Positions 16,928 to 26,751 are shown, counted from the first letter of the stretch. The stretch is 64,000 bases of DNA from Homoserinibacter gongjuensis (GCF_030161875.1 NZ_BSVA01000001.1:248001-312000); one strand, 5' to 3'. The notes: a model not told the origin generated them from the sequence alone. A program made the numbers and translations.

Positions 16928-18180
16928 GCCACCGCTCGCCGCCGCAGCCCACGCCAGGCGAGGGTGGCGAGCACGATCGCGCTGAGACCCGTCGCCGACA
17001 GCGCGAGCCCGCCGTAGCCCAGCGCGGCGAGCACGAGCCCCGCGAAGCCGCCGCCGAGCGCGCCCGCCGACGACATGAGCAGGTCGGCGCGACCCTGGAT
17101 GCGCGCGCGGTCGATCACGTCGACCGACTCGCTGATGAGCGTGGCACCGGCGACGCTCGCGGCACTCCAGCCGAGGCCGATCATGACGAGGCCGACGGTC
17201 ACCCACAGCTCCGACTCCGCGCCGACCGCGAGCAGCAACAGCGCCGCGAGCAGCAGCACCTGACCCAGAGCGATCGTCACCTCGCGCCCGACGCGGTCGG
17301 CGAGGGTGCCCCACACGGGCGACAGCGCGTACATGCCGAGCACGTGCAGGCTGATGGTGAGGCCGACCAGCTCGAGCGACGCGCCGTGACTCACCAGATG
17401 CACGGGCGTCATCGCCATGACCGACACCATCGTCGCGTGGCTGAGCGACGTCGCGACCATGCCCGTCGCGATGCCGCCGACGTCGGCGGTGCGCGGGGCG
17501 GCCTCCGGGGATGCCGGACGCTCGAGCCCGATGCGGGTCGCCAGACGCAGCGGATCCGGTCGCAGACCCACGACGTAGACGACGGCCGCAAGCAGCTGCG
17601 CCCCGATCGTGAAGAGGTACGGTCCCGCGAGCGGCGGCAGGCCGAGCGCCGCGCCGAGATCGGCACCCGGGCCGATGAGGTTGGGGCCGAGCACGGCGCC
17701 GACGGTCGTGGCCCATACGACGACCGAGAGATCGCGCCCCCTGCGGTTCGGCTCGGAGAGGTCGGTCGCCGCGAAGCGCGCCTGCAGATTGACGGCCGTG
17801 CCGACGCCGAGCAGCACGATCCCCGCCAGCAGTAGCAGCGTCCAGCCGAGGATCGCGGCCACGAGGCCGACGCAGGCGCCGACCGCAGCGATCACCGCCC
17901 CGGTCGCGAGCGCCGGCGCGCGCCCGCGCGTGGTGGCGAGCGCCGCGAGCGGCACCGCGGCGATCGCCGCGCCGATCGTGGCCATCGTGGCCGCCATCCC
18001 CGAGAGGGTCTCCGAGCCCGAGACCTCGGTGATGAGCAGCGCGCCCGCCGAGAGCGTGGAGCCCATGCCGATTCCGGCGAGCACCTGCCCGGCGATGATC
18101 GCGGCGCGGCTGCGGCGACGAACGCGCGCGACCTCCGACTCCGTGAGTCCCGTCGGTGCGGATGCCGTGGCTGGGCTCAC
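16924..18180 (-). CDS. MFS transporter
   Basis: 418 residues, twelve predicted membrane segments, no frameshift. It carries the MFS loop signature near the start of the second half (VWGTLADRVGREVTIALGQ), and the C-terminus is RRR-rich and cytoplasmic. It sits between a fumarylacetoacetate-hydrolase-family enzyme and yeiH, each junction a GTGA overlap, so the three are co-translated. Substrate is unknown; a small organic acid handled by the neighbouring hydrolase is a guess. Confidence 0.85.
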   Translation of the reverse strand: MSPATASAPTGLTESEVARVRRRSRAAIIAGQVLAGIGMGSTLSAGALLITEVSGSETLSGMAATMATIGAAIAAVPLAALATTRGRAPALATGAVIAAVGACVGLVAAILGWTLLLLAGIVLLGVGTAVNLQARFAATDLSEPNRRGRDLSVVVWATTVGAVLGPNLIGPGADLGAALGLPPLAGPYLFTIGAQLLAAVVYVVGLRPDPLRLATRIGLERPASPEAAPRTADVGGIATGMVATSLSHATMVSVMAMTPVHLVSHGASLELVGLTISLHVLGMYALSPVWGTLADRVGREVTIALGQVLLLAALLLLAVGAESELWVTVGLVMIGLGWSAASVAGATLISESVDVIDRARIQGRADLLMSSAGALGGGFAGLVLAALGYGGLALSATGLSAIVLATLAWRGLRRRAVA

Positions 18181-18958
18181 GCGGTGGACTCGTCGCGGTT
18201 GAGCGCGGGGTTGCTGAGCGTGCCGATGCCGCTGATCTCGATGTCGACCGACTGGCCGTGCAGGAAACCGCCGAGGCCCGACGGGGTGCCGGTCATGATG
18301 ATGTCGCCCGGCAGCAGCGTCCAGACGTCGGAGATGTAGGCGATGAGCTCGGGCACCTTGTGGATCATGTCGTGCGTGTTGCCGTGCCGCCGCGGCTCGC
18401 CGTCGACCCACGTGCGGATCTCGAGCCCGTCGGGGTCGAGCTCCGTCTCGATCCACGGACCGATCGGGGCGAAGGTGTCGTAGCCCTTCGCGCGCGCCCA
18501 CTGGCCGTCGGCGAACATCTGGTCGCGCGCCGAGACGTCGTTGCCGATCGTGTAGCCGAACACGTAATCGGCCCAGTCCTCGGCCTTGACCTGCTTGGCG
18601 ATGCGCCCGATCACCACCACGAGCTCGCCCTCGTGCGTGATGCGGCCCTCCACCGGCGGGATGCGGATGGGGTCGCCGGGCCCGACGACGGCGGTGTTGG
18701 GCTTGAGGAAGATCAGGGGTTCTCGGGGGCGTCGATGTTGCCGAGATCCTTGCGATGCTCGGCGTAGTTGAGCCCGACGCAGACGACCTTGGAGCGCGGG
18801 ATGACCGGTGCGAGCAACCGCGCATCCGCGAGCGGCACCCGCTCACCGGTCGGGGTGAAACCGGCGAACATCGGATCGCCGTCGAGCACGACCAGGTCGT
18901 CATCGTCGACGATGCCGAACCGTGGGTCGCCTCCGGTGCTGAAACGTGCGACTCTCAC
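18177..18958 (-). CDS. Fumarylacetoacetate hydrolase family protein (one-base frameshift)
   Basis: About 261 residues after correction. N-terminal part ends VVCVGLNYAEHRKDLG; the catalytic core includes EGELVVVIGR (metal Glu), GYTIGNDVSARDQMFA (metal Asp, general acid region) and DIIMTGTPSGLGGF. The break is near 18717: four C stand where five are needed to read PENPLIFLKPNTAVVG. The family splits C-C bonds or decarboxylates/isomerises acylpyruvate-like acids in aromatic breakdown. GTG start at 18958 is 62 bp from the divergent hydrolase gene. Confidence 0.85.
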
Positions 18959-19020
18959 GCTGAGAGCCTAGCCCCGCCCGCCGCTCGGTCCTGTCGCCGT
19001 GCGACGGGATACTGGATGCC

Positions 19021-19650
19021 GTGAACCAGTTGCTCTGGACAGGCCCGGCCGACAGCGACCGCGTTCTCGTGCTCGCCCACGGCGCCGGCGCGCCCATGGA
19101 CTCGCCGTGGATGGACGACATGGCCGCGCTGCTCGGCGACCGGGGCATCCGGGTCGCCCGCTTCGAGTTCGCGTACATGGCGGCGCGGCGTGAGGGCACC
19201 CGGCGCCCGAACCCGCGTGCCGAGGCGGTGCTCGACGAGTACCGCGCGATCGTCGACCAGCTGCGCGCGCGCACGGATGCGACCCCCGCAATCGGCGGCA
19301 AGTCGTTCGGCGGCCGCGTCGCCTCCATGATCGCCGACGAGCTGTACGCGGCGGGCGGCATCCGCGGGCTGGTGTGCCTCGGCTACCCCTTCCACCCGAT
19401 GGGCAAGCCGCAGCAGTTGCGCACGGCGCACCTCGCCGAGCTCGCGACGCCGACGCTCGTGTGCCAGGGCGAGCGCGACATCATGGGCACGCGCGAGGAG
19501 GTCGCGGGCTACGCGCTCTCCCCGTCGATCGACATCTTCTGGGCGCCCGACGGCGACCACGATCTCAAACCGCGCAAGGCATCCGGCCACAGCTTCGCCG
19601 ACAACCTCGCGGCAGCAGCGGATGCGGTGGCGAGGTGGTGGCCTCTGTGA
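19021..19650 (+). CDS. Alpha/beta hydrolase, KANL3/Tex30-like
   Basis: 209 residues, cytosolic. The KANL3/Tex30-type pattern is visible: VLAHGAGAPMDSPWMD (oxyanion region), GKSFGGRVAS (nucleophile Ser in a G-x-S-x-G elbow), LVCQGERDIMG (acid Asp) and GDHDLKPRK (catalytic His). Small proteins of this group are uncharacterised dienelactone-hydrolase-like esterases. GTG start is supported by the position of the first beta strand (VLVLAHGAG). Divergent from the FAH operon. Confidence 0.82.
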   Translation: MNQLLWTGPADSDRVLVLAHGAGAPMDSPWMDDMAALLGDRGIRVARFEFAYMAARREGTRRPNPRAEAVLDEYRAIVDQLRARTDATPAIGGKSFGGRVASMIADELYAAGGIRGLVCLGYPFHPMGKPQQLRTAHLAELATPTLVCQGERDIMGTREEVAGYALSPSIDIFWAPDGDHDLKPRKASGHSFADNLAAAADAVARWWPL

Positions 19651-19653
19651 GTC

Positions 19654-20766
19654 TCAGCCGTCGAGGCGGCGCAGCCAGCCGTGGCGGTCGTCGATGCGGC
19701 CGTACTGGATGCCGGTGAGCTCATCGCGCAGCGAGAGCGAGACGCGGTCGTCGACCTCGGGCATCCGGATGCCGAACGAGGTCGACCTGATCTCCGAGAT
19801 GGGCGTGATGACCGCCGCCGTGCCGCACGCGAAGGCCTCGACGATCTCGCCCGATTCGGCGCCCTCGCGCCACTCGGTGATCGAGACGGGACGCTGCTCG
19901 ACGGCGTACCCGCGGTCGCGCCCCAGCTGCAGGATCGAGTCGAGCGTGATCCCCTCGAGGATCGAGTCCGAGTCGGGCGTGATGAGGCGCTTGTCGCGGG
20001 TGACGAGCACGACGTTCATGCCGCCGAGCTCCTCGAGGTACTCGCCCTGCTGCGCGTCGAGGAACAGCACCTGCTGGCAGCCGTTGTCGTAGGCCTCCTG
20101 CTGGGCGACGAGCGATGCCGCGTAGTTTCCGCCGGTCTTCGCCTGCCCCATGCCGCCGTGCCCCGCGCGCGTGTAGTTCGTCGAGAGCCAGATCGCGAGC
20201 GGCGTGATGCCGCCCGTGAAGTACGCGCCCGCGGGTGAGGCGATCAGGTAGAAGTTGACCTTCTTGGCCGGGCGCACCCCGAGGAACGCCTCCTTGGCGA
20301 ACATGAACGGGCGAAGGTAGAGGCTCTCCTCCTGCTGGGAGGGCACCCAGTCGCCGTCCACCGCGATGAGCTGTTCCAGGGCGTCGAGGAAGTACTCCGT
20401 GGGCAGCTCGGGCATCGCGAGGCGCTTCGCCGAGCGCTGCATGCGCGCGGCGTTCTGCTCGGGCCGGAAGGTCCAGATCGAGCCGTCCGCGTGGCGGTAG
20501 GCCTTGAGCCCCTCGAACACCTCCTGCGCATAGTGCAGCACGGCGGCGGCGGGGTCGAGCTGGATGGGGCCGTACGGCTGCACGCGCGGGCGGTGCCACC
20601 CGCCGCGCTCCGACCAGCAGATGTCGACCATGTGGTCGGTGAAGTGCTGCCCGAACCCGGGGTTCTCGAGGATGGCGGCGCGCTCCTCGGGCGTCTTCGC
20701 GTTCTCATTGCGGGTCACCTGGAACTGCAGGTCCTGGGTGGCCATGGGGAGGAGGTTCATGGTCAT
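19654..20766 (-). CDS. ilvE: Branched-chain amino acid aminotransferase
   Basis: 370 residues, intact; PLP enzyme that transaminates the keto acids of Leu, Ile and Val. Class IV signatures: QEVFEGLKAYRHADGS near residue 90, GQAKTGGNYAASLVAQ (carries the PLP Lys) and LEELGGMNV. Length and the N-terminal FGQHFTDHMV are typical of actinobacterial IlvE. It lies 50 bp downstream of leuB on the same strand and ends the branched-chain gene series. An ATG a few codons downstream (MATQDLQF) is an alternative start. Confidence 0.95.
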   Translation of the reverse strand: MTMNLLPMATQDLQFQVTRNENAKTPEERAAILENPGFGQHFTDHMVDICWSERGGWHRPRVQPYGPIQLDPAAAVLHYAQEVFEGLKAYRHADGSIWTFRPEQNAARMQRSAKRLAMPELPTEYFLDALEQLIAVDGDWVPSQQEESLYLRPFMFAKEAFLGVRPAKKVNFYLIASPAGAYFTGGITPLAIWLSTNYTRAGHGGMGQAKTGGNYAASLVAQQEAYDNGCQQVLFLDAQQGEYLEELGGMNVVLVTRDKRLITPDSDSILEGITLDSILQLGRDRGYAVEQRPVSITEWREGAESGEIVEAFACGTAAVITPISEIRSTSFGIRMPEVDDRVSLSLRDELTGIQYGRIDDRHGWLRRLDG

Positions 20767-20816
20767 GACTGGCTCGTCTTCCGCTGGGTGTGGATCTATT
20801 GTGCCCCGGAAGCGCC

Positions 20817-21862
20817 TCAGCCGAGTCGGGCGGCGATGGCGCTGCCGATCTCGGCGGTGGTGCGCGGGGTGCTTCCTCGTTCGGCCAGATCGGCGGCGAC
20901 CGCGGCCTCGACGCGACGGGCGGCATCCGGAAGCCCGAGATGGTCGAGCAGCAGGGCGGTCGAGCCGATGGCGGCCGTGGGATCGGCCTTCTGCTGGCCC
21001 GCGATATCGGGCGCGGATCCGTGAACCGGCTCGAACATGCTGGGGAACGTGCCGTCCGGGTTGATGTTGCCCGAGGCCGCCAGCCCGATGCCGCCGCTGA
21101 TGGCGCCGGCCAGGTCGGTGAGGATGTCGCCGAAGAGATTGTCGGTGACGATGACGTCGAATCTAGCAGGGTCGGTCACGAAGAAGATCGTCGCGGCGTC
21201 GACGTGGAGGTAATCCCACGCCACGTCCGGATGATTGGCCGCCTCGGCCTCCACGAGCCGCGCCCACAGCCTGCCCGCGTTGGTGAGCACGTTCGTCTTG
21301 TGCACGAGGGTGAGCTTCTTGCGGCGCTTCTCGGCGAGGTCGAAGGCGTACCGCACGACGCGTTCCACGCCGTACGCGGTGTTGACGCTCACCTCGTTGG
21401 CGATCTCGTGGGGGTGCCGGTGCGGATGCTGCCGCCGTTGCCGACGTACGGCCCCTCGGTACCCTCCCGCACCACGACGAAGTCGACGTCGCCCGGATGC
21501 GCGAGCGGACTCTGCACGGTGGGATGCAGCACCGTGGGGCGCAGGTTGACGTAGTGGTCGAATGCGAAGCGCAGCTTGAGCAGCAGCCCGCGCTCGATGA
21601 TGCCGCCCGCGAGCCGCGGATCGCGGGGGTCGCCGCCGACCGCACCGAGCAGAATCGCGTCGTGGCGGGCGAGAGCCGCGAGGTCGTCGGCCTCCAGGAT
21701 GCGTCCCGTCTCGAGGTAGTGCGCCGCACTGAACGGGTACGCGGTCGTGGTGAGCTGCGTCTCTTCCGCGAGCGCGGCATCCAGCACCTTCACCGCCTCG
21801 GCTGTGACTTCCGGTCCGATGCCGTCTCCGGCGATCACGGCGAGGTCGATGGTGCGCGTCAT
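20817..21862 (-). CDS. leuB: 3-isopropylmalate dehydrogenase (one-base frameshift)
   Basis: About 348 residues after correction; NAD-dependent oxidative decarboxylase of leucine synthesis. N-terminal [18 protein letters not shown] and [13 protein letters not shown] (substrate Arg) are in one frame; [19 protein letters not shown] and [13 protein letters not shown] are in the next. The break is near 21412, where five C stand for the six needed to read [15 protein letters not shown] at 21862. Followed at 50 bp by ilvE, so the two are likely one transcript. An essential enzyme for prototrophy, so the break is probably a sequence error. Confidence 0.93.
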
Positions 21863-22027
21863 GCCCCCAGATTATCGGCCGCCTCATGCCCGCCCGAGCC
21901 TCTGCGCGCCGCCTGCGCGCGCGGTATAGCGCGTGGCATCGCCCACGTCAACGGGCTGCCCGGATTCGCACTCGCTCCCTATGTTCGAATCGGCCCCGTC
22001 GAGGGGCCTCGAACCAAGGAGGCCAAC

Positions 22028-22282
22028 ATGAGCATCGGGCTCGGCATCTTCCTCTTCGTCGTCGGCGCGATTCTGACGTTCGCGCTGAACGTGCAGACCG
22101 ACTGGATCGACCTGGATCTCGTCGGCTACCTGCTGATGGGCGCCGGGATCGTCGTCACCATCATCGGCATCGCACTCCTCGTGCGTCGCCGTCAGTCGAT
22201 CACGACGGTGCGATCCGACGTCGACCCCGCCACCGGTACGCGCGTGGACCAGCGCGCCACGGAGACCGACCCGCTGCCCTGA
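22028..22282 (+). CDS. DUF6458 family small membrane protein
   Basis: 84 residues: two helices (GIFLFVVGAILTFAL and GYLLMGAGIVVTIIGIALLV) followed by a short charged tail with TTVRSDVDPATG. The pattern matches actinobacterial DUF6458 proteins, function unknown. A strong ribosome site AAGGAGG precedes the ATG at proper distance, and a strong terminator follows, so it is a stand-alone transcription unit. Confidence 0.82.
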   Translation: MSIGLGIFLFVVGAILTFALNVQTDWIDLDLVGYLLMGAGIVVTIIGIALLVRRRQSITTVRSDVDPATGTRVDQRATETDPLP

Positions 22283-22299
22283 GGGCAGCCCGGGTCTCG

Positions 22300-22339
22300 G
22301 GCGGCACGTGTCTTTCGGGTGGACACGTGCCGCCTTTTT
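22300..22339 (+). terminator. Intrinsic terminator after the DUF6458 gene
   Basis: Perfect 13-bp stem GGCGGCACGTGTC / GACACGTGCCGCC with a 9-base loop, followed directly by TTTTT (22335-22339). Confidence 0.92.
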
Positions 22340-22374
22340 CGTGCCCGCTCGCCTGAGGGACGAGACGGTGCGGC

Positions 22375-22777
22375 CTAGGACAGGCTCAGGATGGCCGAGA
22401 CGGCGAATCCCACGATGATCGAGATCGAGACGGCCGCACCGATGCCGATGCCGATGCCCGCTCGCAGCCGACCCGTGGAACGACGGCTCGCGACGAGGCC
22501 GAGGATGAGCGCGGCCAGCGCGAGAAGCAGCACGAGCACCGACACGCCGCCGTTCACGAGGCCGTAGAGATCGAAGTTCGCCGCTCTCAGTAGTGCGATC
22601 GCCGCCAGCTGGTTCACGACACCGACGACCACTGCGACGGCTCCGCAGATCAGGGCGGCGAGCGCGAGCGGGTTGCCCGCGCCACGATCCGGCGCCGGCG
22701 TCGGGTACGGGCTCGGGTTCGGGTTCGGCGCGACGTGGATCGCCGCGGGCGGGGGACGGCGGAGGGGATTCGCTCAT
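22375..22777 (-). CDS. Pro/Asn-rich membrane protein, DUF4190-like (one-base frameshift)
   Basis: About 134 residues after correction. A Pro-rich cytoplasmic head (HVAPNPNPSPYPTPAPDRGA) leads into three or four helices (LALAALICGAVAVVVGVVNQ; LVLLLALAALILGLVASRR; AAVSISIIVGFAVSAILSLS). Such a head plus GNPLALAAL is common in actinobacterial DUF4190-type proteins. The break is in the C5 run near 22752; six C give a continuous frame from the ATG at 22777. Role unknown. Confidence 0.62.
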
Positions 22778-22811
22778 GCGGTCAGCCTATTGACCCCCAC
22801 CGGACCGCGGC

Positions 22812-24407
22812 TCACACCGCGACGATGTCGATCTCGCGCACCTCGTCGGCCTCGATCGCCACGCGCACCCGCTCGAGCACCTCATCCGGCACCGGCGAGT
22901 CCACCGTGATGATCGACAGCGCCTGTCCGCCGGCGCTGCGGCGTGCGATCTGCATGCCCGCGATGTTGATACCGGCCTCACCGAACTCACGCCCGTAGAT
23001 CGCCACGATCCCGGGGCGGTCGGCGTAGAACATCACGACGTGGTGGTCGGCGATCGGCACCTCGATGTCGTAGCCGTTGAGACCGATGATCTTCTCGGTC
23101 ATCTTCGTGCCCGCGAGAGTGCCCGACACCTCGACCGCGGTGCCGTCGGACAGCACACCCCGGAGCGTCGTGGTGTTGCGGTAGTCCTTGCTCTCCTCCG
23201 AGACGTTGAGGCTCGAGGCGATGCCGCGCTGCTCCGCGAGCAGCGGGGCGTTGACGTAGGAGACCGCCTCGGTGACGAGGTTGGTGAAGTAGCCCTTGAG
23301 CGCCGCGAGCCGGTACACGCTCACGTCGTAGGCGGCGAGCTCACCACGCACGTCGATCTCCAGATCGGTGAGGGCCCCGTGGCCCGCGACCCCCGCGAGC
23401 ACCTGGCCGAGCTTCTCGACGAGCGCGATGCCGGGACGCACGAACGGGTCGATGATGCCGCCCGCGACGTTCACGGCATCCGGAACCAGCTCGCCTTCGA
23501 GGGCGAGCCGCACCGACTTGGCGACCGAGACACCCGCCTTCTCCTGGGCTTCGTTGGTGGATGCGCCGAGGTGCGGCGTGACAACGACATTCGGCAGGCC
23601 GAGCAGCGCCGAGTCCGTCGGCGGCTCCGAGCTGAAGACGTCGAGCCCCGCGCCGGCGATCGTGCCGGCCTCCAGCGCCTCGGCCAGCGCCGCTTCGTCG
23701 ATGAGGCCGCCGCGCGCGACGTTCACGATGTAGGCGGTCTTCTTCATGCGTGCCAGCTGCGGCCCCGCGATCATGCCGGTTGTCTCGGGGGTCTTCGGCA
23801 TGTGGATCGTGATGAAGTCCGACTCCTCGAGCAGTTCGTCGAGGCTCACGAGACGCACGCCGAGCTGCTGCGCGCGGGCCGGGCTCACGTAGGGGTCGTA
23901 GGCGACGACCTCAACCCCGAACGCCTGCAGTCGCGCGGTGATCAGCGCGCCGATGCGGCCGAGGCCGACGATGCCGACGGTCTTCTCGTAGAGCTCGGTG
24001 CCGGTGTACTTCGAGCGCTTCCATTCCCCGGCGGCGAGGCTCGCGTGGGCGGCCGGGATATGACGGGCGAGGCTCAGGATGTGGCCGATGGTCAGCTCGG
24101 CGGCGCTGATGATGTTCGAGGTGGGCGCGTTGACGACCATGACGCCCGCCTCCGTGGCGGCCTTGATGTCGACGTTGTCGAGGCCGACGCCGGCGCGCGC
24201 CACGACCTTGAGTGCCGGGGCCGCCGCGAGCGCCTCCGCATCGATCTGGGTCGCGGAGCGGATCAGCACCGCGCTCGCGTCGGCGAGCGCCGCGAGCAGG
24301 GCTGCGCGATCGGTGCCGTCGACGGCGCGGATGTCGAAGTCGGGACCGAGGGCCTCGACCGTGGCGGGAGAGAGTTGTTCGGCGATCAGGACGACCGGCT
24401 TTGCCAC
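22812..24407 (-). CDS. serA: D-3-phosphoglycerate dehydrogenase (long type)
   Basis: 531 residues, intact; first step of serine synthesis. Catalytic half: VARAGVGLDNVDIKAATEAG, the Rossmann loop VGIVGLGRIGALIT, and catalytic NVARGG and PHLGASTNEAQ. Then an intervening domain (about 300-450) and a C-terminal ACT domain (YGREFGEAGINIAGMQIARR), as in the Mycobacterium-type enzyme that is inhibited by serine. GTG at 24407 was chosen because it opens AKPVVLIAEQLSP and has AAGGA upstream. Its place near leuB and the ilv genes is conserved in related actinobacteria. Confidence 0.95.
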   Translation of the reverse strand: MAKPVVLIAEQLSPATVEALGPDFDIRAVDGTDRAALLAALADASAVLIRSATQIDAEALAAAPALKVVARAGVGLDNVDIKAATEAGVMVVNAPTSNIISAAELTIGHILSLARHIPAAHASLAAGEWKRSKYTGTELYEKTVGIVGLGRIGALITARLQAFGVEVVAYDPYVSPARAQQLGVRLVSLDELLEESDFITIHMPKTPETTGMIAGPQLARMKKTAYIVNVARGGLIDEAALAEALEAGTIAGAGLDVFSSEPPTDSALLGLPNVVVTPHLGASTNEAQEKAGVSVAKSVRLALEGELVPDAVNVAGGIIDPFVRPGIALVEKLGQVLAGVAGHGALTDLEIDVRGELAAYDVSVYRLAALKGYFTNLVTEAVSYVNAPLLAEQRGIASSLNVSEESKDYRNTTTLRGVLSDGTAVEVSGTLAGTKMTEKIIGLNGYDIEVPIADHHVVMFYADRPGIVAIYGREFGEAGINIAGMQIARRSAGGQALSIITVDSPVPDEVLERVRVAIEADEVREIDIVAV

Positions 24408-24584
24408 AGATGTTCCTTCGTGCGGAGGGGCAGCGGCGAACACGCCGCGAGGATGACGCCACGGCTCGCGCGGGCGCGGCACAGGCAGCCTATCGGACGT
24501 CACATGCCCGTTTCGGCGCATGACAGGGCGGTGAGGGTCAGCATGTGTCGCCGAGAGCGACACGCGCGCGCCCCTCGCGACGCC

Positions 24585-24909
24585 TCAGCCGAACACGTAG
24601 AGCGCGAGCGAGGTGGCGGCCGTCGCGGCCAGACCCGCGGCGAACACGAGCACGCGCGTCGAGAGGATGCGGCGACCACCCAGCACGAGTGCCGCCGCAT
24701 AGAGCAGCGGCGGCGCGACGACGCCCAACACGAGCGGCACCCACGGGGTGAACTCGGCATACCCCTGCGCCGCGTAGAGCGCAGGAAGCGCGATGAGATT
24801 GCTCGACGCCGTGAACAGGAACCAGCCGTACAGCAGGGCGAACACGGCGGCCACGGCGACGCGCCAGCCGAGGAGGCTGCTCGTCGGCCTGCTGCTCGAG
24901 CGCGCTCAT
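24585..24909 (-). CDS. Small four-helix membrane protein (start or frame uncertain)
   Basis: The hydrophobic frame 24585-24854 encodes helices around FALLYGWFLFTASSNLIAL, WVPLVLGVVAPPLLYAAALV and LVFAAGLAATAATSLALYVF. The obvious ATG at 24909, overlapping the upstream stop (ATGA), is in another frame (MSALEQQADEQ); one missing base between 24865 and 24890 would join them. Otherwise translation starts at a GTG near 24862. No family recognised; probably functions with the membrane protein encoded just upstream. Confidence 0.55.
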
Positions 24910-25400
24910 TGCATGCTCCCGATCCAGAAGAGGAGCGCCGGCCACGGCAGCAGCACGAGTGCACCGGCCAGCAGGCCCAGCATCCGCTTGGTGCCCCGAC
25001 GTGACGCGCCCTCGGGGGTGAGGGTCAGGGCCGCGGCGAACCACAGGGCGGGCCCGACCATCGCGAGGAACTCGCCGAACTGCCACATGATCTCGCCCAG
25101 CAGGTCGAGGCTCGGGTACACCAGCAGCTGCGCGGACGAGATCCAGCCGATCGAAAGCGCGAGGTACAGGAGGCCGAAAGCAACCGTGCCGGCGAGCAGA
25201 GCGCGCTCGGCGGGGCTGCGTGCCACATCCGCTTCGGGCAACTCCTCCGGTGCGGCGAGGGCGGATTCGGATGCGGCACCCGCGTCACGCAGCCGGGGTG
25301 CGGCCTGGCCGCGCGCGTCGTCGCCCGCCCAGTGCAGGGCCTCGTCGTCGGAATCGTCGACGTACGCACCACCAGGGGGATCGACGTCGCGGGGGCTCAC
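24906..25400 (-). CDS. Membrane protein with acidic N-terminus
   Basis: About 164 residues. The cytoplasmic head is acidic (YVDDSDDEALHWAGDD), followed by four helices (LLAGTVAFGLLYLALSIGWI; QFGEFLAMVGPALWFAAALT; MLGLLAGALVLLPWPALLFW). No family recognised. GTG at 25400 directly follows a GGAGGG ribosome site; the frame is open further upstream into the 25432-25523 repeat, but that part reads as repeat-derived. Its stop overlaps the next ATG. Confidence 0.62.
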   Translation of the reverse strand: MSPRDVDPPGGAYVDDSDDEALHWAGDDARGQAAPRLRDAGAASESALAAPEELPEADVARSPAERALLAGTVAFGLLYLALSIGWISSAQLLVYPSLDLLGEIMWQFGEFLAMVGPALWFAAALTLTPEGASRRGTKRMLGLLAGALVLLPWPALLFWIGSMQ

Positions 25401-25431
25401 CCCTCCATCCTCACATTTCTTGGGGGGCGGC

Positions 25432-25523
25432 GGTTTCGAGACGCGGCTCCGCCGCTCCTCAACCACCTCATGCCCGCACCGCAGCTGGTTGAGGAGCGAC
25501 GCGCAGCGGCGCGTCTCGAAACC
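25432..25523. repeat. REP-like palindrome, paired copies A1/A2
   Basis: A GGTTTCGAGACGC...GCTCCTCAACCA unit (25432-25465) and an inverted unit (25486-25523) face each other across 20 bp, so the region can fold into one long hairpin. It lies between convergent-free minus-strand genes, just after mtlD's stop. Single units of the same family occur at 30735, 54861, 62276 and 63162. Confidence 0.88.
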
Positions 25524-25533
25524 GGCGTGCCCG

Positions 25534-26664
25534 CTACGACCCCAGCCGCAGGCGGAACACCTCGGCCAGGTCGTCGTGCAGCGGGTGGCCCTTCTCGATG
25601 CCGCAGATGCTGCTCGCGAGCTCGCCCGGGTCGGCGCCCGACGCGAGCTCGGCCTGCAGCTCGACCGCCTCGGGGTCGTCGTCGGGGTCGAAGCGCAGAG
25701 CGGCGCCGACCGCGGTCAGCAGGTTCCAGCAGGGCTCGCCGAGCTCCGCGAGCTGCGCCGCGGGGTCGATGAAGCGCTCGTGCCGCCCGAGCTTGCGCAG
25801 GGGCGCGCGGCCCACGCGCACGCACGTGTCGGGCAGCTCGGGGTTCGTGATGCGGGTGAGCGTCGTCTCGACGTACCCGCTCTGCTCCTCGGGCGTGAAG
25901 CCGTGCTTGGCCACGAGCAGCGCGCTGGTCTCGGCGAGCACGGCGCGCACCTCGGCCGCGATCTCGGGCACCTCGAGTGCCTCGGCGATCGTCTCGATGC
26001 CGCGCGCGTATCCGAGATAGGCGGTCGCCGCATGGCTCGTGTTGACGGTGAAGAGCTTGCGCTCGATGTAGGGCTCCAGGTCATCGACCCAATGCACCCC
26101 CGCAAGCTCGGGCGTGGCCCCGCCGAATGGGGTGGCATCCACCGCCCACTCCCAGAACGCCTCGAGCGTCACGTCGAGTCCGCCGTGCTGTTCGGGCACG
26201 ATGCGATCGATCGCGCAGTTCGCCCAGATCGCGCGATCCATGGCGCCGCCGAGCTCACGAACGGATGCGGCGAGCAGGTCGGTGCCGCCGATCGCGTTCT
26301 CGCACGCGATCACCACGAGCGGAGCGGCATCCGCGGCACGCTTCGCGAGCCCCGCGACGATGAGCGGCGCCACGAACTGCAGGATGCGGGCGCCCACGGC
26401 CGTCGTCACGATGTCGGCCTTCGCGATCTCCTCCGCGACGAGCTCCGGATGCTCGCGCGAGTCGATCGCCCGATACCCGTCGACGACCAGGTCGCGGCCG
26501 CCCTCGCCGACCTCGTGCACGCGGTAGGACGGCTGGGTCTGCAGCGCACCGATCAGCTCGTCGCTCACATCCGCGAATACGACCTCGTAGCCGCTCTGCC
26601 TGAGGAAGGGCGCCACGAACCCGCGCCCGATGTTGCCCGCCCCGAAATGCACCGCCGTCGCCAT
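25534..26664 (-). CDS. mtlD: Mannitol-1-phosphate 5-dehydrogenase
   Basis: 376 residues (E. coli 382), intact; NAD-dependent, interconverts mannitol 1-phosphate and fructose 6-phosphate. N-terminal Rossmann motif HFGAGNIGRGFVAPFL, ACENAIGGTD, and the catalytic-site stretch IERKLFTVNTSHAATAYLGY are standard. The ATG at 26664 (MATAVHFGAGN) fits the family better than the ATG three codons earlier. No mannitol PTS gene is in the window; the neighbour is a LAL regulator transcribed in the same direction. Confidence 0.94.
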   Translation of the reverse strand: MATAVHFGAGNIGRGFVAPFLRQSGYEVVFADVSDELIGALQTQPSYRVHEVGEGGRDLVVDGYRAIDSREHPELVAEEIAKADIVTTAVGARILQFVAPLIVAGLAKRAADAAPLVVIACENAIGGTDLLAASVRELGGAMDRAIWANCAIDRIVPEQHGGLDVTLEAFWEWAVDATPFGGATPELAGVHWVDDLEPYIERKLFTVNTSHAATAYLGYARGIETIAEALEVPEIAAEVRAVLAETSALLVAKHGFTPEEQSGYVETTLTRITNPELPDTCVRVGRAPLRKLGRHERFIDPAAQLAELGEPCWNLLTAVGAALRFDPDDDPEAVELQAELASGADPGELASSICGIEKGHPLHDDLAEVFRLRLGS

Positions 26665-26751
26665 GAGCCCCATTCAACCCCGGCCCTTCCCGCATGGCCA
26701 GCGCTCCGCCTTCCGCAGCCCCGGAAATGGCGCAGCTGTCGGCCCCGCCCG

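Noticed and set aside
25432-25523. CRISPR-like array
   Set aside because: Only two units, in opposite orientation, with no regular spacers and no cas genes in the window.
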